From DATBJJ01 sp963750915 (GTDB taxonomy: Bacteria > Acidobacteriota > Vicinamibacteria > Vicinamibacterales > 2-12-FULL-66-21), in NCBI GenBank assembly GCA_963750915.1, contig CAVVSF010000002.1, positions 62,001-126,000 on the forward strand: a stretch of 64,000 bases of DNA, read 5' to 3'. Shown one piece after another: positions 53,290 to 62,356 of this stretch; position 1 is the first letter of the stretch; each line of letters begins with the position of its first letter. The notes under the pieces are model-generated. The model searched no databases and was not told the DNA's origin. It saw nothing but the letters and a program-made list of their open reading frames with translations. The translations under genes and the position numbers were made by a program.

Positions 53290-53902
53290 CGCGACGCCGC
53301 CGACCCGCCGGGTGGTCGTCGCCATCACCGGCGCCAGCGGCGCGCTCTACGCGACTCGCACGCTCGCGGCGCTGCTCGAGCGCGGCTGCCACGTCGAGCT
53401 GATCGTCTCGGATTACGGCCGCCGGCTGCTGCGCGACGAGCTCGGCGATAACGCCGCCGTCGACAAGCTGATGGACTATCTCGCCGCGACTTACGGCGAC
53501 GGCGTGCATCACGGCGCCTACACGCTGCACAGCAACAAGGATCTCGGCGCCAGGGTCGCGAGCGGCAGCCAGGATTGCGACGCCATGGTGATCGTGCCGT
53601 GCTCGATGAAGACCCTCGCCGGCGTCGCCCATGGCCTGTCGCGCAACCTCGTCGAGCGCGCCGCCGACGTCATGCTGAAGGAGCGCCGCAGCCTGATCAT
53701 CGTCCCGCGCGAGACGCCGATGAGCCTGCCGCAGCTCCGCAACATGGTGCTGTGCGCCGAGGCCGGGGCGATGATCCTGCCGGCGATGCCGGCGTTCTAC
53801 CAGATGCCGAAGACGCTCGATGACCTCGCCAGCTTCATGGCGGGGAAGATTCTCAGCGCGATGGGTTTCCGGCACGAGCTCTACCCGTCGTGGACCGGCT
53901 GA
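53279..53902 (+). CDS. UbiX-family flavin prenyltransferase (MqnM-like)
   Basis: 207 residues. VVVAITGASGALYATRTLAAL at the N terminus (FMN site), VIVPCSMKTLAGVAHGLSRNLVERAADVMLKERRSLIIVPRETPMSLPQLRNM the conserved core. It makes prenylated FMN, which the UbiD-like decarboxylase of the same cluster needs. It overlaps UbiA by 11 bases and menG as TGATG. Confidence 0.94.
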   Translation: MSADATPPTRRVVVAITGASGALYATRTLAALLERGCHVELIVSDYGRRLLRDELGDNAAVDKLMDYLAATYGDGVHHGAYTLHSNKDLGARVASGSQDCDAMVIVPCSMKTLAGVAHGLSRNLVERAADVMLKERRSLIIVPRETPMSLPQLRNMVLCAEAGAMILPAMPAFYQMPKTLDDLASFMAGKILSAMGFRHELYPSWTG

Positions 53903-54615
53903 TGCCCGACGCTCCAGACAAGACGCCGACGCGCATCGCCGGCATGTTCGATCGAATCGCGCCGCGCTACGACCTCCTGAACGCCGTGCTCAGCGTCGGC
54001 CTCGATCGGCGCTGGCGCAAGCGGGCGGTCGACGAGCTCGCCCTCGCGCCTGGCGCGCGCGTCGTCGATCTCTGTACCGGGACCGCGGACCTGGCGATGG
54101 CGACAGTGGGCGGCGTCGCCGGCGCGACGGTGCTTGGTGTCGACTTCTCCAGCGCGATGCTGAGGATCGGGCTTCAGAAAGTGAAGGCAGCGGGGCGGCA
54201 GTCCGTGATTCGCCTCGTTCGCGGTGACGCGACCCGCCTGCCGGTCGAGACGGCGTCGTGCGACGCGGCGACGATCGCCTTCGGCATCCGCAACGTGGCC
54301 GAGCCCGAGAAGGCGCTCGAGGAAGTCGCGCGCGTGCTGAGGCCGCGGGGCCGGCTCGCCATCCTCGAGTTCGGGCAGCCGAGCATTCCAGGTATCCGCA
54401 CGCTCTACCTCTGGTACTTCAGGTATCTGCTACCAGCCGTGGGCAGAGTCGTCTCCAGGCACAACAGCGCGTATTCCTATCTGCCTGCATCGGTCCAGGC
54501 ATTTCCGCCGCCGCCGGAATTCATGAAAATCATCGAGTCGCGCGGATTTTCACCTGTCCGCGCCGTCCCCCTGACGTTCGGCATCGTCTACCTCTACATC
54601 GCAGAGAAGATTTGA
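53902..54615 (+). CDS. Demethylmenaquinone methyltransferase (MenG/UbiE)
   Basis: 237 residues from ATG 53902 (TGATG overlap with the UbiX-like gene). RIAGMFDRIAPRYDLLNAVLSVGLDRRWRKRAVDE and VVDLCTGTADLAMAT (SAM-binding), TIAFGIRNVAEPEKALEEVARVLRPRGRLAILEFGQP and YSYLPASVQAFPPPPEF are family signatures. It performs the final C-methylation of menaquinone. It is the last gene of the cluster. Confidence 0.93.
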   Translation: MPDAPDKTPTRIAGMFDRIAPRYDLLNAVLSVGLDRRWRKRAVDELALAPGARVVDLCTGTADLAMATVGGVAGATVLGVDFSSAMLRIGLQKVKAAGRQSVIRLVRGDATRLPVETASCDAATIAFGIRNVAEPEKALEEVARVLRPRGRLAILEFGQPSIPGIRTLYLWYFRYLLPAVGRVVSRHNSAYSYLPASVQAFPPPPEFMKIIESRGFSPVRAVPLTFGIVYLYIAEKI

Positions 54616-54680
54616 ACGGGATGCCGAGTCTGAACGGACGAGGCAGGCAGGCGGCCGCCAAGTCTGAGGTCTCGTCCTGT

Positions 54681-54686
54681 TATAAT
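54681..54686 (+). promoter_or_regulatory. -10 box of the TonB-like gene
   Basis: TATAAT 13 bases before ATG 54700. The -35 region is weak. Transcription would start only a few bases before the ATG. Confidence 0.4.
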
Positions 54687-54699
54687 CGGTAAGTCCCTG

Positions 54700-55674
54700 A
54701 TGTACTTCAACTTCGACGACAATCGCCCGGATACGCCGAGGATCGTCCAACCGATCTCCAGGCGAGAGGTCGTCCTGCTCACGATCAACGTTTACGCGTT
54801 CATCGTCATCGCGATGCTGCTCGGGCCGCAGCTGCCGTGGGTGCGCGAAGCGATCGAGCGGCAGAAGCAGGAGGCGGCCGAACAGGCGCGCCAGGAGCTC
54901 GAGCAGGAGAGAAAGCGGCAGGAGGAGCAGGCCCGCTTCGTCTTCGTGCAGCCGCGCGTCGACATGACGGCGCGGAAGCCGCCGCAGCGCGCCGAGCTGT
55001 CCGACGTCGATCGTCAGTCGCGGACGGTCGAGCGCAGCGAACGCCCGAACAACCCCATGCCCTTCTCGCGCGGCAATACTACGGAGCGGATCGAGTCGGC
55101 GAAGCCGTCGCCCACGCCTGCGCCCAGTCCGGCGCCGGCGCCGCCGAACGGTGCGCCTGACCCGAGCACGAACGCAGTGCCGCGCGCCGAGACGCCGAAC
55201 GCGCTGGAGCGCCCGTCCGAGTTGACCCGGCCGGCGGAGCCGCGTGGTCCCGCCGTGGGCGCGATCGCCGACGCGATCCGCAACGTCCGCAAGTACGCGC
55301 AGGACGAATCGTTCGCCAACCTGCGCGGCGGCCAGGATCAGACCGTCGGCGAGTCGATTCAGTTCGACACCAAGGGCGTCGAGTTCGGGCCGTGGCTGGC
55401 GCGGTTCGTGGCGCAGGTCCGCAGCAACTGGATGATCCCGCAGGCGGCGATGTCGATGCGCGGCCACGCGGTGATTACCTTCAACGTCCACCGGGACGGC
55501 CGGATTACCGACGTCACCGTCGCCAAGCCGTCGCACGTCGACGCGTTCACGCTGTCCGCCAGGAACGCCATCCTGACCACGAACCCGACGATTCCGCTGC
55601 CGCCGGAGTACCCCGATTCGAAGGCCTTTTTCACCGTCACGTTCTACTTCAACGAACAGCCGCCGGGCCGCTGA
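54700..55674 (+). CDS. TonB-family energy-transducing protein
   Basis: 324 residues: one membrane helix (about 25-43; VVLLTINVYAFIVIAMLLG), a charged coiled stretch rich in Glu/Gln/Arg (about 50-80), a Pro/Ser/Ala-rich spacer (about 85-195), and a C-terminal TonB domain (SNWMIPQAAMSMRGHAVITFNVHRDGRITDVTVAKPS ... FFTVTFYFNEQPPGR). The layout is that of TonB, but ExbB/ExbD are absent from the window; other energising roles are possible. Confidence 0.8.
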   Translation: MYFNFDDNRPDTPRIVQPISRREVVLLTINVYAFIVIAMLLGPQLPWVREAIERQKQEAAEQARQELEQERKRQEEQARFVFVQPRVDMTARKPPQRAELSDVDRQSRTVERSERPNNPMPFSRGNTTERIESAKPSPTPAPSPAPAPPNGAPDPSTNAVPRAETPNALERPSELTRPAEPRGPAVGAIADAIRNVRKYAQDESFANLRGGQDQTVGESIQFDTKGVEFGPWLARFVAQVRSNWMIPQAAMSMRGHAVITFNVHRDGRITDVTVAKPSHVDAFTLSARNAILTTNPTIPLPPEYPDSKAFFTVTFYFNEQPPGR

Positions 55675-55675
55675 G

Positions 55676-55771
55676 ATGACCTGGCCGACGCGGACCCAGC
55701 AGATCGGACTCCTGTTCGCGCTGACGGTGCTGGTCGCGCTCGCCTTTGCGCGCGCGCTGCTGCTGCCGTGA
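55676..55771 (+). CDS. 31-residue single-pass membrane peptide
   Basis: ATG 55676 to TGA 55769-55771: MTWPTRTQQIGLLFALTVLV then ALAFARALLLP. One hydrophobic helix with a short basic lead. It starts one base after the TonB-like stop, and its stop overlaps the miaA start (GTGA), so coupling could make it a leader for miaA. Real product unproven. Confidence 0.45.
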   Translation: MTWPTRTQQIGLLFALTVLVALAFARALLLP

Positions 55772-56777
55772 ATCGCCCGCCGCTCGTCGCGGTGCTCGGC
55801 CCGACGGCGACGGGCAAGAGCGCGCTCGGCATCGCCCTCGCGCACCGTTTCGACGGCGAGATCGTCAGCTGCGACTCCACCGCCGTCTACCGCGGCTTCG
55901 ACATCGGCACCGACAAGGTGCCTGTCGCGCAGCAGCAGGGCATCCCGCATCACCTCGTCGATATCGCCGGCCCGCTCGAGGATACTCGGCGGCGCGCTAC
56001 GCCGCCGACGCCAGCCGTGTCATCCGCGAGATCACGGCGCGTGGCCGCCTGCCGATTGTCGTCGGCGGTACAGGCCTGTATTACCGGGCGCTGACGCGCG
56101 GGTTCTTCCCCGGCCCGGCCCGTGACACCGCGCTGCGGGCCCGGCTCGATCGGGTTGCCGGCCGCCGCGGTTCTGTCTGTCTCCACCGCTGGCTGCAGCG
56201 TGTCGATCCGGTCTCCGCAACGCGGATTCATCCCCTCGACCAGAAGCGGCTGGTGCGGGCGCTCGAGGTCTACCACCTGACCGGGCGGCCGCTCACCGCA
56301 CACTTCGCCGACACCACCTCGCCGCTGCCCGAGTATCAGGTCATTCCCCTGGCGCTGCGCCTCCCGCCGGAGGCGACGGCCGTCCGCGTCGCCCGCCGCG
56401 TCGAGCAGCAGTTCGCGCAGGGCTTGATGGATGAGATTCGATCGCTCCTCGCGTCTGGTGTGCCGCCCACCGCCCACCCCTTCACCGGGCTCGTCTATCG
56501 CCAGGCCATCGAGTACCTCAACGGCATCCGCGGCGAGGCCGAGACCCGCGCGCTCATCGTGCGCGAGAACCGACGGTATGCCAGGCGGCAGTTGATCTGG
56601 TTCAGGAAAGAGCCTAATCTACTGTGGCTTTCGGCGGCCGGAGAGCTCGAGGCAACCGAAGAGCAGGCGGCCCGGTTCCTGGTGGACGCCGGCGTTCGAC
56701 CGCGCGAGAACCCGAGCCCACGCAACAACGCCCACGCAGTAACGTTGGAGACGCCCGTTGATGGCTCAGACACGTGA
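55768..56777 (+). CDS. miaA: tRNA dimethylallyltransferase MiaA, broken frame
   Basis: About 336 residues if a missing base at 55982-55983 is restored, giving EYSAARY; that base would complete GTAC. P-loop VLGPTATGKSALGIALA, CDSTAVYRGFDIGTDK, VVGGTGLYYRALTRGF and HPLDQKRLVRALEVYHLTG are family motifs. It isopentenylates A37 of UNN-decoding tRNAs. miaA-hfq order is conserved in many bacteria; the miaA stop overlaps hfq by 17 bases. Confidence 0.92.
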
Positions 56778-57024
56778 GTCGAGACCTGCATCATCGCAGC
56801 CGAACATCCAGGACGTATTTCTCAATCACGCCCGGCGCGAGAAGCTGCCGGTGCAGATTCGGCTGATGGACGGTACCGACTTCGAAGGTCGCGTCAAGAA
56901 TTTCGATCGCTTCGCGGTCATCGTCGAGAGCGGCGGCGCCGATCACATGATCTTCAAGCACGCCATCGCCGGCATCCGCTCGTCGCGTCCGATCAGTAAC
57001 TACTATTCCAGCCACGAGGCCTGA
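56761..57024 (+). CDS. hfq: RNA chaperone Hfq
   Basis: 87 residues from ATG 56761 (GGAG upstream). Sm1 motif VQIRLMDGTDFEGRVKNFDRFAVIVESG and Sm2 DHMIFKHAIAGIRSSRP; KHA of the proximal RNA pore is intact. The N-terminal extension and C-terminal tail are short. It binds sRNAs and mRNAs as a hexamer. It follows miaA and precedes deoB. Confidence 0.95.
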   Translation: MAQTRESRPASSQPNIQDVFLNHARREKLPVQIRLMDGTDFEGRVKNFDRFAVIVESGGADHMIFKHAIAGIRSSRPISNYYSSHEA

Positions 57025-57033
57025 CGGCCTCAG

Positions 57034-58254
57034 ATGTCGCCGCCGCAGGACCAGACGGCCGCCTCGACGCACCTCGACGATTCGCGCCCGGCGCGTGTCG
57101 TCCTGGTCGTCCTCGACAGCGTCGGTGTCGGCGAGCTGGCGGACGCCGATGCCTACGGCGATCGCGGCAGCGACACACTCGGCAACATTTCTCGTGCCGT
57201 TCCCTTGAAGCTGCCGACGCTGCGCAGCCTCGGGCTGTCGCGCGTCTCATCGGTCGCCGATGACGGCTCGGCCCGGACGCCGCTTGGCGCCTTCGGCCGG
57301 ATGGCGGAGGCATCGCCAGGCAAGGACTCGGTCACCGGCCACTGGGAGATCGCCGGTCTCGTGATCGACCGGGCCTTTCCCGTGTTCCCCGACGGGTTTC
57401 CCGCGGCCGTCATGGAAGCGTTCGAGGCTCGCGCCGGGGTGCGCGCACTCGGCAACAAGGCCGCGTCCGGCACAGCGATCATCGATGAGCTCGGGCCCGA
57501 GCACCTGCGCACCGGCCGGCCGATCGTCTACACCTCCGCCGACAGCGTCTTTCAGATCGCGGCGCACGAAGCCGTCATCCCCGTGCCGCGGCTCTACGAG
57601 CTGTGCGAGATCGCGTTCGATCTCGTCGCAACCGGGCTCGGCGTCGGCCGTGTCATCGCCCGCCCCTTCGTTGGTCCGCCGGGCAGCTTCCAGCGGACGA
57701 CGAACCGCCGCGACTTCGCGCTGACCCCGTTCGCGCCGACGCTGCTCGACGCGCTGACGGCGAAGGAGATTCCGGTGGTCGCCATCGGCAAGATCGAGGA
57801 TCTCTTCGCCGGGCGTGGCATCAGCACCGCGATTCACACGAGGAGCGATGCCGACGGCATGGACGAAATCGAGCGCGCGCTCGCCACGACCGGTCGCGGC
57901 CTCATCTTCGCCAATCTCGTCGACTTCGACACCGTTTACGGCCATCGCAACGACCCGGCGGGCTACGCCGCCAACCTCGAACGCTTCGACGAGCGGCTGC
58001 GGGGGCTCCTGCCGCGCATCGGCCGCCGCGACCTGCTGATCATCACCGCCGATCACGGCAACGATCCGACGACCCCGAGTACCGATCACTCGCGCGAGCA
58101 CGTGCCGCTGTTCGTTTACGGCCCGGCCGTCAAGCGCGGCCACGATCTCGGGGTCCGCCAGACCTTCGCCGACCTCGGGCAGACGGTCGCCGATCTGTTC
58201 GCCGCAGGTCCGCTGGCGCACGGCACCAGCTTTCTCCGGGACATACTTACGTAA
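57034..58254 (+). CDS. deoB: Phosphopentomutase
   Basis: 406 residues. VVLVVLDSVGVGELADADAYGDRGSDTLGNIS has the nucleophile Asp and metal ligands, DSVTGHWEIAGL, and the C-terminal IITADHGNDPTTPSTDHSREHVPLFVYG completes the alkaline-phosphatase-fold site. It interconverts ribose-1- and ribose-5-phosphates in nucleoside salvage. The stop overlaps the dGTPase start (TAATG). Confidence 0.95.
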   Translation: MSPPQDQTAASTHLDDSRPARVVLVVLDSVGVGELADADAYGDRGSDTLGNISRAVPLKLPTLRSLGLSRVSSVADDGSARTPLGAFGRMAEASPGKDSVTGHWEIAGLVIDRAFPVFPDGFPAAVMEAFEARAGVRALGNKAASGTAIIDELGPEHLRTGRPIVYTSADSVFQIAAHEAVIPVPRLYELCEIAFDLVATGLGVGRVIARPFVGPPGSFQRTTNRRDFALTPFAPTLLDALTAKEIPVVAIGKIEDLFAGRGISTAIHTRSDADGMDEIERALATTGRGLIFANLVDFDTVYGHRNDPAGYAANLERFDERLRGLLPRIGRRDLLIITADHGNDPTTPSTDHSREHVPLFVYGPAVKRGHDLGVRQTFADLGQTVADLFAAGPLAHGTSFLRDILT

Positions 58255-59306
58255 TGGCTCCCTTGATTCGTGAACAGCTCGAGGCTCGCGAGCGCGATAT
58301 CCTCGCGCCCGAGGCGGCGAAGAGCGCGGACAGCCGCGGCCGCGTCCGTCCCGAGACCGAGGACCCGATCCGGCCGGCGTTCCAGCGTGACCGCGATCGC
58401 GTCATTCACTGCAAGGCGTTCCGCCGGCTCAAGCACAAGACGCAGGTCTTCTTCGCCCCGACTGGCGATCACTACCGGACCAGGCTGACGCACACCCTCG
58501 AGGTCTCGCAGATCGCGCGCAGCATCGCCAAGGTCCTGCGCCTCAACGAAGAGCTCACCGAAGCAATCGCGCTTGGCCACGATCTCGGGCACACGCCGTT
58601 CGGCCATGCCGGCGAGCGCGTCCTGAACACGCTCACCGGCGGCAACTTCAATCACTACGAGCAGAGTCTCCGCATCGTCGACGTGCTGGAGAACGATGGC
58701 CACGGGCTGAACCTGTCGTGGGAGGTGCGCGACGGGATCGCGCGGCACTCCAAGGGGAAGAGCGGGATGCCGGTCGGCGCCGATCCCGAGCACCGCGCCA
58801 GCACGATTGAAGGGCAGATTGCCCGCGTCGCGGACATCATCGCCTACGTCAATCACGACATCGATGACGCCGTCCGGGCCGGGATTCTGGACCCGGAGAC
58901 GCTGCCGGCAGAACGCGTCGACGTGCTGGGGCGGTCGTCGTCGGAGCGAATTGGCCGGATGGTCACGGACGTCGTGATGGAGACGATCGCGGGCGGGATG
59001 ACAGAGATCCGGATGAGCGACCGGATCCTGCAGGCCACCGTCGGCCTGCGCAGCTTCCTCTTCGAGGCCGTCTACGAGAACGACGTTGCGACGGCTGAGT
59101 TCAAGAAGGCGTCCGGGATTCTTGGCGGGCTCTGGGACCGCGTCAGGGAGAACCCGGACCAGTTCCTGGATCGCCGGACGATCGATGCCGAGGGGCTCGA
59201 CGCCGCGGCGAGGGATTTCGTGGCGGGCATGACCGATCGCTACGCCGTCAACCTCTACGAACAGTTGTTCATTCCGAAGCCCTGGGTCTCGATGCGGGAA
59301 TTGTGA
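58254..59306 (+). CDS. dGTPase-like HD phosphohydrolase
   Basis: About 350 residues. HD signatures: HYRTRLTHTLEVSQIARSIAKVL and AIALGHDLGHTPFGHAGERVL, then GLNLSWEVRDGIARHSKG with the further metal ligand, and VADIIAYVNHDIDDAV. It resembles the deoxyguanosinetriphosphate triphosphohydrolase-like family (type 2). It may tune dNTP pools; its overlap with deoB links it to nucleotide salvage. Confidence 0.92.
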   Translation: MAPLIREQLEARERDILAPEAAKSADSRGRVRPETEDPIRPAFQRDRDRVIHCKAFRRLKHKTQVFFAPTGDHYRTRLTHTLEVSQIARSIAKVLRLNEELTEAIALGHDLGHTPFGHAGERVLNTLTGGNFNHYEQSLRIVDVLENDGHGLNLSWEVRDGIARHSKGKSGMPVGADPEHRASTIEGQIARVADIIAYVNHDIDDAVRAGILDPETLPAERVDVLGRSSSERIGRMVTDVVMETIAGGMTEIRMSDRILQATVGLRSFLFEAVYENDVATAEFKKASGILGGLWDRVRENPDQFLDRRTIDAEGLDAAARDFVAGMTDRYAVNLYEQLFIPKPWVSMREL

Positions 59307-59340
59307 CGCCGCTGTAGCCGAACGCGCGGCGGGGCAGGAG

Positions 59341-59367
59341 CCTCGCCCCGAGCCCCGAGGCATTTTT
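59341..59367 (+). terminator. Candidate terminator built from heptads
   Basis: CCTCG ... CGAGG stem around two GCCCCGA units, followed by CATTTTT. A heptad unit here seems to serve as the stem of an intrinsic terminator of the deoB/dgt transcript. Confidence 0.5.
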
Positions 59368-59371
59368 GGGG

Positions 59372-59377
59372 TATAAT
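59372..59377 (+). promoter_or_regulatory. -10 box of yceD-rpmF
   Basis: TATAAT 14 bases before the ATG at 59392. No good -35 element. It gives a very short leader. Confidence 0.4.
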
Positions 59378-59391
59378 TCAGGGTTGGCGCT

Positions 59392-59970
59392 ATGCTGCTG
59401 GACCTCAATAAGCTGCACGGTCAGCGGGAGCACGTCGAGAGGACGCTGCCGCCCTCGGTCTTCGAACCGCACGACCCCGACTATCGGGTCGCATCGCCGG
59501 TCGAGGTTTTGCTGGACGTTGTGAAGTCGGGCGACGCCGCGTTCGCGGTAACCGGAACTGCCAGGACGCGCCTGGAGCTCGTGTGCGGCCGCTGCCTCGA
59601 GCCGTTCGAGCTGCCGGTCGATGCCGCGTTCGAGTTGCGTTACGTGCCCGAGCCCAGGCATGCACCGCCGGCTCAGGCCGCGGTCGCCCGCGCCGAGACG
59701 GCGGCGGATGATGACGACGGCCGGGAGCTGGCAGAAGACGACCTCGCGACCGCGTTCTACCGCGACGGGATGCTCGACGTTGTCGATCTCCTGCGCGAAC
59801 AGTTTCAACTCACGCTGCCGATGAAGCCGCTGTGCAGCGAGGCATGCCGCGGCTTGTGCCCCGAGTGCGGGACCAACCGGAATCGAAATGAATGTGCGTG
59901 CGCACCCGCCTGGGAGGATCCCCGGCTTGCGCCGCTGAAGAATCTGCTGAGCAGATCGAAGGAGACGTAA
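59392..59970 (+). CDS. DUF177/YceD family protein
   Basis: 192 residues. VCGRCLEPFELPVDAAFELRYVPEPR and the C-terminal Cys cluster CSEACRGLCPECGTNRNRNECACAP are the YceD hallmarks. The family is genetically linked to rpmF and assists 23S rRNA processing. Only two bases separate it from rpmF. Confidence 0.92.
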   Translation: MLLDLNKLHGQREHVERTLPPSVFEPHDPDYRVASPVEVLLDVVKSGDAAFAVTGTARTRLELVCGRCLEPFELPVDAAFELRYVPEPRHAPPAQAAVARAETAADDDDGRELAEDDLATAFYRDGMLDVVDLLREQFQLTLPMKPLCSEACRGLCPECGTNRNRNECACAPAWEDPRLAPLKNLLSRSKET

Positions 59971-59971
59971 G

Positions 59972-60154
59972 ATGCCCAATCCCAAGCGCCGGCACTCGAA
60001 GACCCGCACGGCGAAGCGCCGCACCCACGATGCCCTGAAGACCGTGCCGGCTGGTCTGTGTCCGCAGTGCCAGGAAGCCAAGGCACCCCACCAGGTTTGC
60101 GCGCATTGCGGCTACTACAACGGCCGTCAGGTGCGCGCCGTCGACGAGTCGTAG
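59972..60154 (+). CDS. rpmF: 50S ribosomal protein L32
   Basis: 60 residues: MPNPKRRHSKTRTAKRRTHD at the N terminus and CPQCQEAKAPHQVCAHCGYYNGR with four Cys for zinc (C+ form). Usual length, conserved neighbour of yceD and plsX. Confidence 0.96.
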   Translation: MPNPKRRHSKTRTAKRRTHDALKTVPAGLCPQCQEAKAPHQVCAHCGYYNGRQVRAVDES

Positions 60155-60298
60155 CTCTCCGGTCCAGGATTCCCGCCGATACGTGTCATTACTGGGTGTC
60201 GGTCGCGCGAATGACCGGCGCGAGCCAGCGGGTGCTCGCGGCGCCGTTCGTGGTACCGCGAGTCGTTCACTGCCGATGCAGCCGGCCGCTTCGCGAGC

Positions 60299-61306
60299 AT
60301 GAGCAAAGTCCTTCGCCTCGCGGTTGACGCGATGGGCGGCGATCACGCGCCGGAGGGGATCGTGTCCGGCGCGCTGATGGCAGCGCGTCGTCTGCAGATC
60401 GGCCTGCTGCTGGTGGGCGACAGGGCGCTGGTCGAGCGCGAGGTGGCGCGCCATCCCGGCGTTGAGGCGCTCGATGTCGAGATCCTGCACGCGCCGGAGC
60501 GCATCGAGATGGCGGAGCCGGCCGCGACGGCGTGGCGACGAAAGCCGCTGGCGTCGATTCGTCTCGCGGCTGAAGCCGTGCGCGACGGCCGCGCCGCGGC
60601 GCTCTTCAGCGCCGGTCACACCGGCGCCAGCGTGATGGCGGCGCATGCGGCGTTCGGCCGGCTGCCGGGCGTCGATCGTCCGGCGCTGGCGACGATCATC
60701 CCGACCCGCCGCAGTCCGGCGGTGCTGCTCGACACCGGGGCCACGGTCGAGTGCCGGCCGCAGCACCTGGTGCAGTTCGCGGTGATGGGGTCGGCATACG
60801 CCAGGGTGGCGCTCGGGTGCGCCGCGCCGCGGGTCGGGCTTTTGTCGGTAGGCGAGGAAGAAAGCAAGGGCAACGAGCTGACGCGCGAAGCGCATCAGCT
60901 GTTGAAGTCGGCGCCAATCACGTTCGTCGGCAACGTCGAGGGTCGCGACGTCTACTCGGGCGAGGCTGACGTCATCGTCTGCGACGGGTTCACCGGCAAC
61001 GTGACGCTGAAGATCAGCGAGGGCCTGGTCGAGACCGTCGAGCGCCTGCTGCTCGATGAACTGTCGTCGAGCGTCGGCACGCGCGTGGGCTACCTGCTGT
61101 CGCGTGAAGCGTTCCGGCGGTTTCACAAGCGCGTCGACTACTCGGAATACGGCGGCGCGCCGCTGATTGGCCTGGACGGCCTGTGCGTCATCGGCCACGG
61201 CCGGTCGTCGGTGAAAGCCGTGCGCAACGCCGTGACGATGACCGCGAAGTACGTGACCGAGGGGCTGCTCGACAAGCTCGCCCGCGAGGTAGTGACGACG
61301 AGATGA
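60299..61306 (+). CDS. plsX: Phosphate acyltransferase PlsX
   Basis: 335 residues from ATG 60299. RLAVDAMGGDHAPEGIVSGAL at the N terminus, LFSAGHTGASVMAA, and GFTGNVTLKISEGLVE are PlsX motifs. It makes acyl-phosphate from acyl-ACP for phospholipid synthesis. The 144-base gap from rpmF shows no gene. It overlaps fabD as ATGA. Confidence 0.95.
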   Translation: MSKVLRLAVDAMGGDHAPEGIVSGALMAARRLQIGLLLVGDRALVEREVARHPGVEALDVEILHAPERIEMAEPAATAWRRKPLASIRLAAEAVRDGRAAALFSAGHTGASVMAAHAAFGRLPGVDRPALATIIPTRRSPAVLLDTGATVECRPQHLVQFAVMGSAYARVALGCAAPRVGLLSVGEEESKGNELTREAHQLLKSAPITFVGNVEGRDVYSGEADVIVCDGFTGNVTLKISEGLVETVERLLLDELSSSVGTRVGYLLSREAFRRFHKRVDYSEYGGAPLIGLDGLCVIGHGRSSVKAVRNAVTMTAKYVTEGLLDKLAREVVTTR

Positions 61307-62241
61307 TCGCATTCGTGTTTCCGGGCCAGGGCGCTCAGAAGGTGGGCATGGGGAAGGCGCTCGCCGATGAGTTTGCGGTGTGCCGCGAAACGTTCGCCGA
61401 GGCTGATGCGGCCCTGGGCGAGCCGCTGAGTCAGCTGTGTTTCGAAGGGCCCGAAGACCGGCTGCTGCTGACGGAGAACACCCAGCCCTCGATCCTGGCC
61501 GTGAGCGTCGCCGCGGCGCGGCTCGCCACGTCGCGCGGCATCCGCGCGTCGTTCGCCGCCGGCCACAGCCTGGGCGAGTATTCCGCGCACGTCGCGGCCG
61601 GTACGCTATCCTTCGCGGACGCGCTCCGCACGGTGCGACGGCGCGGGCAGTTCATGCAGGAAGCCGTGCCGGTCGGCGCAGGGGCGATGGCCGCCATCAT
61701 CGGGCTGGACGAAGCCGGTGTCGCCACTGCCTGCGAGGCGGCGCGGGCTGAGCTGGTCGGTCGGGTTGTCGCGCCGGCCAATCTCAATGCCCCGGGTCAG
61801 ATTGTGATTGCCGGTCATGCCGATGCTGTCACCCGCGCCGGGGAACTCGCGAAAGCCGGCGGCGCCCGCCGCGTCATGCCGCTGGCAGTCAGCGCGCCGT
61901 TCCACTGCCCGCTGATGAAGCCGGCTGAAGATCGTCTCGAACCGCTCCTGCGCCGTCTCGAGGCCAGAGATCCTGCTGTCCCCGTCATCGCCAACGTCGA
62001 CGCCGAACCGAAGCGCAGCGCCGGCGCCGCCATCGATGCGCTCGTACAGCAGGTTTCGTTGCCGGTGCGCTGGGAGGCGGTCGTGCAGCGGCTGATTCAC
62101 GAAGGCGTGCGCACGTTCGTCGAGCTCGGCCCCGGCAACGTCCTCGCCGGGCTGATTAAGAAGATCGACCGCAGCGCGACGGTTGTCAGCGTGCAGGCTC
62201 CCGACGATCTCGCGGCATTGGAGTCGGTGGCGCGTGGCTGA
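61303..62241 (+). CDS. fabD: Malonyl-CoA:ACP transacylase
   Basis: 312 residues. AFVFPGQGAQKVGMGKALAD, AAGHSLGEYSAHVAAGTLSF with the Ser nucleophile, and SAPFHCPLMKPAEDRL with the His. Loads malonyl onto ACP for fatty acid elongation. Ends in SVQAPDDLAALESVARG. 115 bases without a gene separate it from fabG. Confidence 0.96.
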   Translation: MIAFVFPGQGAQKVGMGKALADEFAVCRETFAEADAALGEPLSQLCFEGPEDRLLLTENTQPSILAVSVAAARLATSRGIRASFAAGHSLGEYSAHVAAGTLSFADALRTVRRRGQFMQEAVPVGAGAMAAIIGLDEAGVATACEAARAELVGRVVAPANLNAPGQIVIAGHADAVTRAGELAKAGGARRVMPLAVSAPFHCPLMKPAEDRLEPLLRRLEARDPAVPVIANVDAEPKRSAGAAIDALVQQVSLPVRWEAVVQRLIHEGVRTFVELGPGNVLAGLIKKIDRSATVVSVQAPDDLAALESVARG

Positions 62242-62356
62242 TTTCTGTTGGCGCGACGCGCTGCGGCCGGGCGCGGGCGTCGTTTACCCGCGGTGCGCCC
62301 TGCCGAGACGGCGGTTCCCGGGCGGGCTTTCTATCCTGGCCAGTCGGTAGCGAGCT

